DNA from: Candidatus Iainarchaeum sp. | GTDB lineage: Archaea; Iainarchaeota; Iainarchaeia; Iainarchaeales; 1-14-0-10-31-34 | Direction of reading: 5' to 3' | Assembly: GCA_017609625.1 (NCBI GenBank) | Contig: JAFCDN010000008.1 | Location: 1 to 50,601, forward strand | DNA: 50,601 bases | In this document: piece after piece, positions 7,812 through 16,351 of the stretch | Layout: each line of letters opens with the position of its first letter | How positions within the stretch are numbered: position 1 is the stretch's first letter | The notes under the pieces: model-generated | What the model was told of the DNA's origin: nothing | Database searches by the model: none | The model's input: the letters and a program-made list of their open reading frames with translations, nothing else | Made by a program: the position numbers and the translations under genes

Positions 7812-8942
7812 ATGAAAATTTTGTTTGTTTCCCCTGAATTTTATCCTTTTATTGGAGGTGCAGAAAACCTTGTTTTAAGTTTTTGCAAAGGCCTGAAAAA
7901 AGCAGGTAATGAAATAGTTGTTTTCACTTCTACTAAAAAAGCAGAATCTTTTGAAGGAATTAAAGTTTATTCTTTTCCCGCGCTATTCAAATACTCTAAC
8001 ACTCCAATAAATTTCTGGGGTTCTCTTTTAAACAAAGTAATTGAAAAAGAAAAACCAGAAATAATTTTCGGCTCTCTTGCAACCCCTTTGATGGTTGATT
8101 CTGCTGCAAGAACTGCTTATAAAAAATCAATCCCTTTTTTTCTGTTGTACCATAATGATTATGTAAAGCAGGGCTTTACAAAAATCCTGCTGGATTTTTA
8201 TCAATCTCTTATCCTGAAAAAAACTTTTGCTTTAACAACAAAAATAATCGCAACTTCAGATTATTACTCAAAAAAATCCTCTGTTCTGAAACCTTTTCTT
8301 AACAAAACAGTATCGGTTTCTCCTTTCCTTGATTTAAGTGAATTTAATCCAAAAAACCTGAAACCAAAAGACAACAGCAAAATGATTTTGTTTATTGGTG
8401 CATTAAATAAAGGCCAGAATTATAAAGGATTAGATTATCTGATAAAATCAGTTTCTATTTTAAAAGAAAAATTTCCTTTAATCCAGCTTACTGTAATAGG
8501 AACAGGAAACAACCTTTCTTATTTCAAAAACCTTTCAAAAGAGCTGAACCTGAAAAAAAACATTTTTTTTGCAGGAACTGTTTCACAGGAAAAACTTCTT
8601 TCTTTTTACTCTGAATGTTCTGCTCTTGTTCTCCCTTCAGTCAACAACTCTGAAGGCTTTGGCCTTGTTTTACTGGAAGCAATGGCTTTTTCCAAGCCAG
8701 TAATTGGAAGCAAAGCAGGGGGTATTCCTGCAGTAATCCAGCACAATTTCAACGGGCTTTTGGTTGAGCCAAAAAACGAAAAAAAACTTGCAGAAGCAAT
8801 CCAGTTTATTTTTGAAAACAAAAACAAAGCAAAAGAATTTGGGTTAAATGGGCTAAAAAAAGTAAAAGAACTTTCCCCTGAAAAAAGCATTTATTCGCTG
8901 AAAAAACTGTTTGAGGAAGCGTTAAATGAAACAAAAAAATAA
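7812..8942 (+). CDS. GT4-family glycosyltransferase
   Basis: 376 residues with the GT-B fold pattern of family 4 enzymes, which transfer sugars from activated donors. Near the N-terminus FYPFIGGAENLVLSF (about 11-25) is the acceptor-domain glycine-rich loop. The C-terminal donor domain carries SEGFGLVLLEAMA (about 280-292), the E-x7-E motif, followed by GSKAGGIPAVI. It overlaps the next gene by 17 bases, so the pair is probably translated together. In context it may glycosylate a lipid or a surface molecule; the adjacent membrane protein looks like a GT-C transferase that could use the product. Confidence 0.85.
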   Translation: MKILFVSPEFYPFIGGAENLVLSFCKGLKKAGNEIVVFTSTKKAESFEGIKVYSFPALFKYSNTPINFWGSLLNKVIEKEKPEIIFGSLATPLMVDSAARTAYKKSIPFFLLYHNDYVKQGFTKILLDFYQSLILKKTFALTTKIIATSDYYSKKSSVLKPFLNKTVSVSPFLDLSEFNPKNLKPKDNSKMILFIGALNKGQNYKGLDYLIKSVSILKEKFPLIQLTVIGTGNNLSYFKNLSKELNLKKNIFFAGTVSQEKLLSFYSECSALVLPSVNNSEGFGLVLLEAMAFSKPVIGSKAGGIPAVIQHNFNGLLVEPKNEKKLAEAIQFIFENKNKAKEFGLNGLKKVKELSPEKSIYSLKKLFEEALNETKK

Positions 8943-10638
8943 AATCCTGTTTTTATTAATTCTTTCTGTTATTTTTGTTTCTCTGCTTATAGAATTCACT
9001 TCTCAAACTTCCCTTTACAGAGATCCTTTTATGTTCCGCCATTTGGAAGCAGCAGAATTCATTTTAGAAAAAGAAAGGATAAATGTTCTGGACAGCGATT
9101 TCTCTGAAACAAATTTTGTCGGCTGGGAACTTTCCAAAGGAGCTTTAATTTTCTATCCTGCTTCAATTCTGTTTCTTTACTATGAAAACCTGATTTTTTT
9201 TATTTTTCCTGTTATCTCTGGAACAGTTTTTTCTCTTTTTTCTTCTTTAGACATTTATTTTCTGTTCAATCATTTCCCTCTGCTTATTCTGATTTCAGCT
9301 TTATCTTTTTTCATTCTTTTCAGAGAGCTCTTCAAAAACCAAAAACTTGCATTTGCTTTGGCTTTAATTGTTATTTTGTTTCCTTTTGAATCACTTTACT
9401 ATAAAATCTCTTTTCATGGCTGGCATTTTGTCAGAATCTTTTCTGCTTTAAGTTTATACTTTTTTGTTAAATTAATTAAATCAGGCTTTTCCTTTAAGTC
9501 AAAAAATTTTTTTCTTTTAGCATTTTTTTCTGTTTTAGGAGTTTATTCAGACAAAAGCGGTTTTGCTTTGGTTCTTATTCCATTATTCTTGTTTTTTTTG
9601 TTTTTCTTTTTCTTTGAAAGAAAAAAAACTTTAGCAAAAAAAAAGCACTTGAATTTTTTTGTTTTGCTTTTCTTTCTCCTGCTGTTTTTTTCTGCTTTAA
9701 CTCTTTTTCCTGCGCTTATTTGGATTTTTGAGGCATTATTCTACAACTTTTTAAACTTAAATTTCATTCCTTCTTTTCTTTTTCCAAATCTGCCTTTCTC
9801 TGAGTTTTACCTGCAAAAAGATTTTTTTTATATTTTATTCCGTTACATCCTGCCTGCTTTAACTGTTTTTTCTATTCTGATTTTGAATTTCAGTAAACTA
9901 AAAGAATTTATTTCAAAAGACAGCCTGATAAAATCTTTTATTTTCTCTCAATTTCTCTTCTGTGTTTTTGTTTGTGTTCCAATGCTTTTTTCTTTTTATT
10001 TTGTTTCCAGCAGTGGTGCAACTTTTTTCTTTTTCTTTCTAGGCTGGTTTTCTTTTCTCTCCTTAATGCTGATGAATAAAGGCAGGCTGAAAACAGTTTT
10101 AGTTGTTCTTTTTTTTGTTTTTGTTTTACTTGCTCCGTTAATCTATTACACTCAGTCTCCTCAATACAAATACGAGCAGTTTAACCAAAAACACACTGCT
10201 TCCATTAACTGGATGCAGGAAAACCTTTCAGAAGATTCAAGGATTTTTTCTGATGTAAAAATGTCCAAAGCAATTTCTTTGAAAACAGATTTGCTTGCAG
10301 TTAATCCAAAATATGAGTTTGGGGGTTTAATGAAAGAACTAATAATCCCGATCTATTTTAACAATAACATGAATTCAGTTTTGTTCAGCTTTAAAACATA
10401 TAAATTAACTCATTTAATTTTAACAAAAGAAAACTCTTCTCTTGCAGTCCAACCAGTTAATGAATTAATGAACCCTGCAACTCATTTAGATAAATTCAAT
10501 GACTCTAATTCTTTTGATAAAATCTTTGAAAACAAACAAGTAAGCCTTTTTGAGGCAAAAATTGATGAAAGTCTTTTTGATTCTGAAATTGAATTTCTGA
10601 AAGAATTCTTTTTCAATCAGAAGCAAAACAATGATTAG
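8926..10638 (+). CDS. Polytopic membrane protein, probable GT-C glycosyltransferase
   Basis: 570 residues with many transmembrane helices (roughly 10-12 by eye) from residue 7 to about 410, then a soluble C-terminal domain of about 150 residues. After the first helix the external loop has YRDPFMFRHLEAAEFI (about 31-46), reminiscent of the Asp-containing first loop of oligosaccharyl- and mannosyltransferases of the GT-C class (DPxxxxR/H patterns). That suggests a polyprenyl-phosphate-sugar dependent glycosyltransferase, perhaps in protein N-glycosylation or lipid decoration. The assignment is by architecture only. It overlaps the GT4 gene by 17 bases. Its coding strand is very T-rich because of its hydrophobicity. 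Confidence 0.65.
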   Translation: MKQKNKILFLLILSVIFVSLLIEFTSQTSLYRDPFMFRHLEAAEFILEKERINVLDSDFSETNFVGWELSKGALIFYPASILFLYYENLIFFIFPVISGTVFSLFSSLDIYFLFNHFPLLILISALSFFILFRELFKNQKLAFALALIVILFPFESLYYKISFHGWHFVRIFSALSLYFFVKLIKSGFSFKSKNFFLLAFFSVLGVYSDKSGFALVLIPLFLFFLFFFFFERKKTLAKKKHLNFFVLLFFLLLFFSALTLFPALIWIFEALFYNFLNLNFIPSFLFPNLPFSEFYLQKDFFYILFRYILPALTVFSILILNFSKLKEFISKDSLIKSFIFSQFLFCVFVCVPMLFSFYFVSSSGATFFFFFLGWFSFLSLMLMNKGRLKTVLVVLFFVFVLLAPLIYYTQSPQYKYEQFNQKHTASINWMQENLSEDSRIFSDVKMSKAISLKTDLLAVNPKYEFGGLMKELIIPIYFNNNMNSVLFSFKTYKLTHLILTKENSSLAVQPVNELMNPATHLDKFNDSNSFDKIFENKQVSLFEAKIDESLFDSEIEFLKEFFFNQKQNND

Positions 10639-10748
10639 CAGACACTTTTTTTGCTTAAAATTTTTTTGCATAAAGCTGTATCAGCGTCTTTTTTCTTTTT
10701 TCCTTTTTCCAAGGCTTTGCATAATTTGATTAATTTCTCTTTACTCAT
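10635..10748 (-). CDS. Small basic Cys-containing protein (37 residues)
   Basis: A short frame read on the minus strand gives MSKEKLIKLCKALEKGKKKK then DADTALCKKILSKKSVC. Three Cys, including a C-x9-C pair in the C-terminal helix, echo the Cys-pair units of the protein at 265-1197 (LCEKI...C), though the similarity is weak. Support for it being a gene: a good archaeal TATA box with BRE-like purines upstream lies 28-36 bp before the ATG (10776-10792), so transcription would begin close to the start codon. It overlaps the stop of the convergent GT-C gene by 4 bases. Function unknown. Confidence 0.45.
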   Translation of the reverse strand: MSKEKLIKLCKALEKGKKKKDADTALCKKILSKKSVC

Positions 10749-10775
10749 CCAACCCGAATTAGTAATGTATTTTAG

Positions 10776-10792
10776 TTTTATATTCCTTTCGG
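10776..10792 (-). promoter_or_regulatory. TATA box and BRE for the 37-residue gene
   Basis: On the minus strand the sequence reads GAAAGGAATATAAAA: a purine-rich BRE followed by a TATA box. Its distance to the ATG at 10748 implies a nearly leaderless transcript. It lies downstream of aCPSF1 on the same strand, so the small gene need not be transcribed from the aCPSF1 promoter. Confidence 0.45.
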
Positions 10793-10873
10793 TAGGAAAA
10801 AATCCGTGTTAGAATTTTCCTTAAAAAATCAGTTTCTTGTTTGGAAAACAAACACTTATGTAGAAGAAATTGT

Positions 10874-12760
10874 TTATTTCAGTCTTACTGAATCCAAATC
10901 TCTTAATGCCGTTGCATTTATTTTGAATTTGCCTGAAAGATATCTTGCAAATTCCACTGCAGTATTTTTTTCTCCGTGGTTTACTATAATTCTTTTTGGC
11001 TTTGGATTCAAATTCCTTACATAATTAACTAACTGGTGCCTGTCAGAGTGCCCTGAAAATCCTTCTACTGTTTCTACTCTCATATTAACTGACAATTCTC
11101 TGGTTTTTCCGTTTTCTGTTATTGGAGTTCTCTTTAATCCTTTTTGTATTCTGCTTCCAAGAGAACCTTCTCCTTGGTATCCAACAAAAATCAAAGTGTT
11201 ATCTGGATTTTCTGCCATTTTCTGGAAATACCCTACTGATGGCCCGCCTGTAAGCATTCCAGAAGAAGCAATTATTATTGCTCCTTTTTCTTCCATTATT
11301 TTGTCTCTTTCTTTTCCGTTTGCTTCTTGAAATAATTCTGAAGTAAAAGGAGAATCATTTTGTAAAACTCTTCTTTGAACTCCTTTTCTTAAATATTCTG
11401 GATAAGCTGTATGAATTGCACTTGCTTCTTTTGTCATTCCATCAACAAAAACTTTTCCGTCTAACATTCCTTTTCTGTAATATTCTTCTATTACAAGCAT
11501 TATTTCTTGTGCTCTTCCAACAGAAAAAACCGGAATCAAAGTGTTTCCACCTTTATGCATTGTTTCTTTTAAAATCTTGATTAGCATTTCTTCTGCCAGG
11601 TTTCTATCCTGCTGTACATCATCTCTTCCGCCATAAGTTGATTCAATAATCAAAGTTTCCAGCCTTGGATAATTTATATCAAGATTATTAAACAACCTGG
11701 TAAAAGCAAATTTCAAGTCTCCTGAATACACTAAATTGTGTGCACCCTGCCCTATATGAAAGTGAACTGAAGCACTTCCAAGAATGTGTGCTGCATTATG
11801 AAATGTAATCCTCATATCCGGAGCAATATCTGTTACTTCTCTGTATTCTCTTGTAATACAATATTTCAGCATTTCTTTTACGTCTCTTTCAGTGTAAGGA
11901 GATTCTTTGCTTTCTTTTGTCAATACATCAATAAAATCAAACTGAAGTAAAGCCATCAAATCTCTTGTAGGAACAGTACAATACACTGGCCCTCTATAAC
12001 CCATCTTAAAAAGTAATGGAACCAAACCAGCATGATCTAAATGTGCATGGCCTATTACTACTGCATCTAATTGGTCTAAAGGAAATCTTATTGCTTCAAG
12101 AAAGGGATATGGCTGATCCTGGTTTGCCACATCAACTCCTACATCCACCAAAACTTTTGTTTCCGGAGTTTCTAATAAAATACAGCTTTTTCCTACTTCT
12201 CTAAATCCGCCTAAAGCAGTCATCCTTATCCAGCCGTTGTTTCCTGGAAGTTCTCTGTAAATTTTTCTTGCTGTTTCCTGTAAAATCTTTTTTCTTTCTG
12301 CACTATATTTGTGCAGATGGTTTCTTAGCCCTTTTAATACTTTTGAGTTTGAAGTAGGGCTTCTAAGAATTTTTGGAGTCCAGCCGGTTTTTAGAATAAT
12401 TTCTTTTGAGGTTTCTCCTCCTTTTCCTATAACCAATCCAGGTTTTATTGCTTCAATTACAACTTCGCTAAAAGCTGTGTTAAAATAAATTTCTTTTATT
12501 GCTGCGCTTTCCGGCACTAATTCCATAATTGTTTTTTTTGCTCTGTCTTCTTCTGAAAGTAAACTTTTGTCTGTTCTGATGTTTACTCTTTTCTTTAATT
12601 CAAATGCAATTTTTGCAACAAAATTTTCGTTTTCAAAAAATGCTTTTGGGTTTCTAGTATAAATTGCAACTTCTGGTCCTTCCATTTCTACACTTGTAAT
12701 TTGTGTTTCTGGCGGAAGGTTTTTTTGTACAATTTCTTTTACTTCTTTTTGTATGTCCAT
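10874..12760 (-). CDS. aCPSF1/FttA, KH-domain beta-CASP ribonuclease
   Basis: 628 residues, the full length expected for archaeal CPSF1, the endonuclease/exonuclease that triggers transcription termination by cutting nascent RNA. N-terminal KH-like region (about 1-150) includes the RNA-binding loop VIGKGGE (110-116). The metallo-beta-lactamase core has the zinc motif HAHLDH (238-243), and the beta-CASP part shows SGDLKF, ESTYGGRDD, and near the C-terminus GFSGHSDRHQL and VNHGE, all metal-site histidine motifs. All catalytic motifs look intact. It follows psmB on the same strand (65-bp gap); this psmB-aCPSF1 order is conserved in other archaea such as Methanocaldococcus. Confidence 0.95.
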   Translation of the reverse strand: MDIQKEVKEIVQKNLPPETQITSVEMEGPEVAIYTRNPKAFFENENFVAKIAFELKKRVNIRTDKSLLSEEDRAKKTIMELVPESAAIKEIYFNTAFSEVVIEAIKPGLVIGKGGETSKEIILKTGWTPKILRSPTSNSKVLKGLRNHLHKYSAERKKILQETARKIYRELPGNNGWIRMTALGGFREVGKSCILLETPETKVLVDVGVDVANQDQPYPFLEAIRFPLDQLDAVVIGHAHLDHAGLVPLLFKMGYRGPVYCTVPTRDLMALLQFDFIDVLTKESKESPYTERDVKEMLKYCITREYREVTDIAPDMRITFHNAAHILGSASVHFHIGQGAHNLVYSGDLKFAFTRLFNNLDINYPRLETLIIESTYGGRDDVQQDRNLAEEMLIKILKETMHKGGNTLIPVFSVGRAQEIMLVIEEYYRKGMLDGKVFVDGMTKEASAIHTAYPEYLRKGVQRRVLQNDSPFTSELFQEANGKERDKIMEEKGAIIIASSGMLTGGPSVGYFQKMAENPDNTLIFVGYQGEGSLGSRIQKGLKRTPITENGKTRELSVNMRVETVEGFSGHSDRHQLVNYVRNLNPKPKRIIVNHGEKNTAVEFARYLSGKFKINATALRDLDSVRLK

Positions 12761-12825
12761 TGTTTCACTCTCTTTTAAATGATTTTATTTTAAAGGAAGA
12801 ATTCAAAATTAAATTTGATTCAAAA

Positions 12826-13452
12826 TTATTTAGAGTAATTTTGTACTTCGTTTTCTGTTAATTCTTTCATACCGTTTTTGTCTATTACTGTTACTCTTAC
12901 TGATATTCCACCTGAATAAATGTCTCTTTTTTTTGAAGATTTTACTGCTTTTATTGCCAGCTGTATTCCTTCATCTGTTGTCATTCCTTCTTTATAGTTT
13001 CCATCTAAAGTTGACATTGCCAGTTCAGTTCCTGAACCAGTTACTGCAAATCTTTTTCTGTCCAATAACCCTCCTGAAGGGTCTACATCATATAATTCTG
13101 GTTTCTGGTTTACTCCGCCTATAATAAACTGCACAAAAAAAGGATAAAACCTGTTTGAATTCAAAATATTTGAAACATAAATTGCCATTGCTTTTGGAGT
13201 CATTTTGGTTTCTCTTTCAATTTCAAACAATCTTGCATGGCTTCTCAAATATCTCATTAACATTAATGCATCTCCAACAGAGCCTGCAATTGTCACTGCA
13301 ACATTGTTTGTTATTCTGTAAATTTTCTTGACTTCTTCATCATAAGCCAAATGCCCCATTGAAGCTCTCATGTCTGCTGCCAATACAACAGATTCTTTTG
13401 TAACTAAGCCTACAGTAGTTGTGCCTGTTTTAAGTTCTTTACTTTCTCCCAA
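12826..13452 (-). CDS. psmB: 20S proteasome beta subunit
   Basis: 208 residues. A short propeptide (MGESKELKTG) precedes the catalytic Thr11 exposed by autocleavage (TTTVGLV). Asp27 and Lys43 match the mature-enzyme Asp17 and Lys33. Other family landmarks are GSVGDAL, GGVNQKPELYDVDPSGG and TGSGTELAMSTLD. The start codon is TTG at 13452-13450: an upstream ATG is out of frame, and GGTG seven bases before the TTG supplies the ribosome binding site. Together with an alpha subunit not in this window it forms the proteolytic chamber. Downstream on the same strand is aCPSF1. Confidence 0.95.
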   Translation of the reverse strand: MGESKELKTGTTTVGLVTKESVVLAADMRASMGHLAYDEEVKKIYRITNNVAVTIAGSVGDALMLMRYLRSHARLFEIERETKMTPKAMAIYVSNILNSNRFYPFFVQFIIGGVNQKPELYDVDPSGGLLDRKRFAVTGSGTELAMSTLDGNYKEGMTTDEGIQLAIKAVKSSKKRDIYSGGISVRVTVIDKNGMKELTENEVQNYSK

Positions 13453-13563
13453 AGAAAAACACCATAAAAAATAGTAAGTGTGCCTATACCTAATAACTTC
13501 ATAACCCTTTAAAAAGTTAAGTCAAAAGCAAAGTTTTAAATTAAAAGAAAATAAAGTTATAAT

Positions 13564-13803
13564 CTGCCTTTTAAACCTGTTAAATATCTTAAAAAAAAGA
13601 GGAAACAGTTCACTGCATGGCGTACAAACCGTAGGCAAAACAGACTCCATAGATTGATTTCGATTAAAAGAAATCTTCCTATTGGTGAAAGGTCTGGAAA
13701 GACCGGTACTCCTGCTGAGTGGAGATCTTATTGGGCGTTGGAAGAACGCCATAAAGCTTTGTTGAAACAAATTAGGGAACTGCAAAGAAAATTGGGTCAA
13801 TAA
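13564..13803 (+). CDS. Small basic protein with no ATG start (about 79 codons)
   Basis: An open frame on the plus strand runs to TAA at 13801 and encodes a markedly basic peptide: KYLKKKRKQFTAWRTNRR..., then NLPIGERSGKTGTPAEWRSY and the helix ALEERHKALLKQIRELQRKL. It is more GC-rich than the surroundings, which suggests coding or structured RNA. No ATG, GTG or TTG lies near its beginning. A TATA-like TTTTAAAT at 13534-13541 would place transcription start near 13563, next to the CTG at 13564. The first orthodox alternative is TTG at 13654, giving 49 residues. No family recognised; an RNA-binding role is a guess from charge. A T-rich stretch follows the stop. Confidence 0.4.
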   Translation: MPFKPVKYLKKKRKQFTAWRTNRRQNRLHRLISIKRNLPIGERSGKTGTPAEWRSYWALEERHKALLKQIRELQRKLGQ

Positions 13804-13819
13804 TTTTTATTCTATGCAG

Positions 13820-14149
13820 TTAAGCATAAGCTTTTACTTTTTCTAGGTTAATCTTTTCTATTGATTTTTTCATTAAATTGTTATCCAGTTCAATCAGTTT
13901 TTTTACTGTTGAATTGCTTTTATTCAGTTTGTATAATTTTGCTTTCCCGACTTTTCTTGTGTAAGCTATTATTTTCTTTTTTTCCAGTTTTTTCCAGAAA
14001 GTCTCTAAAGTATTCCATGAGACATCAGCGTTTCTGCAGATGTCTTTTTTGCTGTAATCAAAAATATCGTTTTCAATCAGAAAATCCAGTACTCTGATTA
14101 TTGGATAGTCTCCAAAAAATTCCACAAACAATGATTCATCTTTTACCAT
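13820..14149 (-). CDS. Winged-helix transcriptional regulator
   Basis: 109 residues with a wHTH layout typical of small archaeal regulators: helix 1 around PIIRVLDFLIEN (17-28), helix-turn-helix KKDICRNADVSWNTLETFWKKLEK (about 34-57), then a beta-wing IIAYTRKVGKAKLYKLN (about 60-76) and a dimerisation-like C-terminal helix. It should bind DNA. It is divergent from the 84-residue gene at 14203, and the 53-bp gap contains AGTTTAAAT, which could serve as TATA sequence in both directions, so autoregulation or control of the neighbour is possible. Confidence 0.75.
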   Translation of the reverse strand: MVKDESLFVEFFGDYPIIRVLDFLIENDIFDYSKKDICRNADVSWNTLETFWKKLEKKKIIAYTRKVGKAKLYKLNKSNSTVKKLIELDNNLMKKSIEKINLEKVKAYA

Positions 14150-14202
14150 GAAATAACTCTGTGTGATTAAGTTTAAATAATTTACTCTTAATATTTCAAT
14201 TA

Positions 14203-14457
14203 ATGAAACTTTCTTCTTTTGAAATTAAAAGGCGTATTCTTCGCAAAATGGCCAGGCATAATTATTGGGGTGGAAAACATACTGCTTTTGATAATATTTC
14301 TAAAGGTTTTCCAAAAGAAATCTGGAAAGAAGTCAGAAAGGAATTAGAAAAACTTGTAAAACAAGGCATTGTAATAAAAAAGCCCACAGGTTATGGTTTG
14401 CATGTTTCTTTGAATGTAAGAATGAAGTCAGAGATTGAAAAAACAATTTTTGATTGA
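14203..14457 (+). CDS. Small winged-helix-like archaeal protein
   Basis: 84 residues: a basic N-terminal helix (KRRILRKMARHN), the landmark YWGGKHTAFDNISKGFP, a helix (EIWKEVRKELEKLVKQG) and a short wing (IVIKKPTGYGLHVSLN). The pattern fits compact archaeal wHTH proteins of unknown function that occur in many phyla; I recognise the shape but not a named family. TATA-like TTTAAATAA about 25-35 bp before the ATG suggests a leaderless transcript. It may bind nucleic acid. Confidence 0.7.
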   Translation: MKLSSFEIKRRILRKMARHNYWGGKHTAFDNISKGFPKEIWKEVRKELEKLVKQGIVIKKPTGYGLHVSLNVRMKSEIEKTIFD

Positions 14458-14470
14458 TTGAAATGATTAA

Positions 14471-15478
14471 CTAATATTTTGGAATCATTTCATCAACTAA
14501 ACTGATTACATATGTTTCCATAAAAGCAGCTAAAATCAAAAGCAAAAGCGAGGCAGCCATTAAAATCAGTGCATGCACTAAAATCCTTTCAAATCTTTCT
14601 GATTCAAAATCTTCTCTTGCCATTCCTTGTGAGGCAATTCCTCCAGACATTGCTGCAGTAAAATAAGTTAAAGCTTCCAAAGCAGTGTGAGGCAAAACTG
14701 TCAGAATAAGCAAACCAAAAAACACTACTGGATTTTTTCCTGCAATCGGAGCTAAATCAAGTGAACGGTTTGCAAAAACTATTCCCCAAACTGAAGCATT
14801 CCAGGTTATAATAAACATTGCCCCAAAACCATAAATTAATGCAACCAAAAAAGTCACAATCAAAACCCATAAATTATTTTTTATTATTCCAATAAAAAAA
14901 TCAAATTTATCACAGTCTCCTAAAAAGCATTGATCTGAAGCGCTTCCTAAAATTTCTGTTGCTTCTCCTGTTGTGATTCCTGTAATCCTTCTGTAAGCTT
15001 CAAATTGTTCTCTTAAAATAAACTCATCTGAAATAAGCTTTTCTTCCCCGCCTTTTGTAATCTTTAACTGCACTAATCCCTTATAATCTCCGTTTTCTTG
15101 CGGTAAAATAAAAATCATCAATCCAAACATTAGAAAGATTCCAAAAAAAGAATACAAATAAACCTGCATCAAATGTTTATGGTCATTCCATAATCCTTTA
15201 ATTGAAAGTTTCCTGCCCCGTAAATGCAGTTCAGTTAAAGCCAAGTCTCCTTTTTTTACCCGTTGTTCTCTTCCCCCTCTTAATGCAAGTTCTTCAATCA
15301 ACTTACTAATCAAAGGCATCATTGCCATTGAAGTAAAAAAAACTGAAACTATTCCAATATAATTTGGAAACAAAAAAAACGCAATGAAAATTCCTATTAA
15401 TGCATAAATAAATCCCATTACAAAAGCATTTTCCGGAGAAGCCCTTAGCTTGGTTGGATCAACAAATTTTGTTATCAT
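14471..15478 (-). CDS. SpoIIM-family (stage II sporulation protein M-like) membrane protein
   Basis: 335 residues, with about six transmembrane helices: one or two near 22-60, others near 108-128, 205-225, 230-245, 255-275 and 305-330. The C-terminal region with NNLWVLIVTFLVALIYGFG, WNASVWG and LPHTALEALTYF is the characteristic SpoIIM/DUF95 signature (LPHGxxEL-like). Archaea have no sporulation; the family is widespread in archaea with no settled role, and is thought to work in membrane or envelope processes. It ends 13 bp from the stop of the convergent wHTH-like gene. Confidence 0.8.
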   Translation of the reverse strand: MITKFVDPTKLRASPENAFVMGFIYALIGIFIAFFLFPNYIGIVSVFFTSMAMMPLISKLIEELALRGGREQRVKKGDLALTELHLRGRKLSIKGLWNDHKHLMQVYLYSFFGIFLMFGLMIFILPQENGDYKGLVQLKITKGGEEKLISDEFILREQFEAYRRITGITTGEATEILGSASDQCFLGDCDKFDFFIGIIKNNLWVLIVTFLVALIYGFGAMFIITWNASVWGIVFANRSLDLAPIAGKNPVVFFGLLILTVLPHTALEALTYFTAAMSGGIASQGMAREDFESERFERILVHALILMAASLLLLILAAFMETYVISLVDEMIPKY

Positions 15479-15532
15479 TGAATAACAATAGGTTTAAGGA
15501 ATTAAAAAGTCTTTCTGCAATTAATGCAGAAA

Positions 15533-16273
15533 TTATTCTTTTTTTTCTGTTTCTTCTTTTTTTGAAGTTTCTTTTTCACTTTTTGTTTCTTTTTTTTCTT
15601 CAGTATTTTCTGTTTCTTTTTTCTCTAATTCTTCCACAAACCTTATTTTTTTCATGTCTTTAAAAGCAGAGTAAATTGTTTCCACAAAAGCGCCTTTTAA
15701 TCTAGGCTCAGGCAAAATCAAACTGAATTTTACTTCTAGTTCTCCTTTTTCTTCTTTTATTTTTGCTTCTGTTCCAAAAAAGAATTTTTCTTTTAATGCT
15801 TCCAGTTTTTCTTTTCTTTCTGAAACAACTTTTTCTACTTTAACTTCATATTCAACTTCTTTTCCTGCAAGTTCATGGTTAAAATCCACTCTAATTCTTC
15901 CACCTGAAACACTCTGGACTTTTCCTCTCATATTATTCATTTCAATTGTCAGTCCAGGAACTGGCCTAATATTGCGTGCAATAAATTCTTTCATTGGCAA
16001 AACTTTAATCAAATATGATTTTCTTTCCCCAAAACCTTTTTCTGGAGTTAAAGAAATCTTTTTTTCTTCACCCTCTTTCATTTTCTGAATCTCTTTATCT
16101 AATGCAGGCAGTAATTCTTTGTTTCCCAAAATAACTGTAATTGGTTTATATGGGGTTTTTTCCTCAAAAATCCCTGCTTGTTTTGCTTTTTCTTCCACTG
16201 TAGAATCAAAAACTTTTCCTGTTACTTTGTCTCTTGCAGTATAACTGATTACTGCTATATCTCCTTTTTGCAT
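15533..16273 (-). CDS. FKBP-type (SlyD-like) peptidyl-prolyl isomerase with acidic/basic tail
   Basis: 246 residues. The N-terminal FKBP domain begins KGDIAVISYTARDKVTGKVFDST, with an IF insert-in-flap region between about 85 and 140 (SLTPEKGFGERK..., then FNHELAGKEVEYEVKV at about 131-146), as in archaeal FKBP26-type chaperones. An extra domain follows (about 150-215). The tail from about 216 is a low-complexity run of Glu/Lys/Thr. Acts as a prolyl isomerase and folding chaperone in the cytosol. GGTGA seven bases ahead of the ATG is a strong ribosome binding site. Confidence 0.9.
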   Translation of the reverse strand: MQKGDIAVISYTARDKVTGKVFDSTVEEKAKQAGIFEEKTPYKPITVILGNKELLPALDKEIQKMKEGEEKKISLTPEKGFGERKSYLIKVLPMKEFIARNIRPVPGLTIEMNNMRGKVQSVSGGRIRVDFNHELAGKEVEYEVKVEKVVSERKEKLEALKEKFFFGTEAKIKEEKGELEVKFSLILPEPRLKGAFVETIYSAFKDMKKIRFVEELEKKETENTEEKKETKSEKETSKKEETEKKE

Positions 16274-16351
16274 TTTTTATCACCTTAAACTTTTAAAAAA
16301 GTTTAATCAAAACACTTTTTAAACCTTAAAACAATTTGAAGTAAAAAAGCT

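Noticed and set aside
13522-13800. 92-codon minus-strand frame opposite the small basic gene
   Set aside because: Composition is that of a complementary shadow and it lacks recognisable features; the plus-strand frame fits better.
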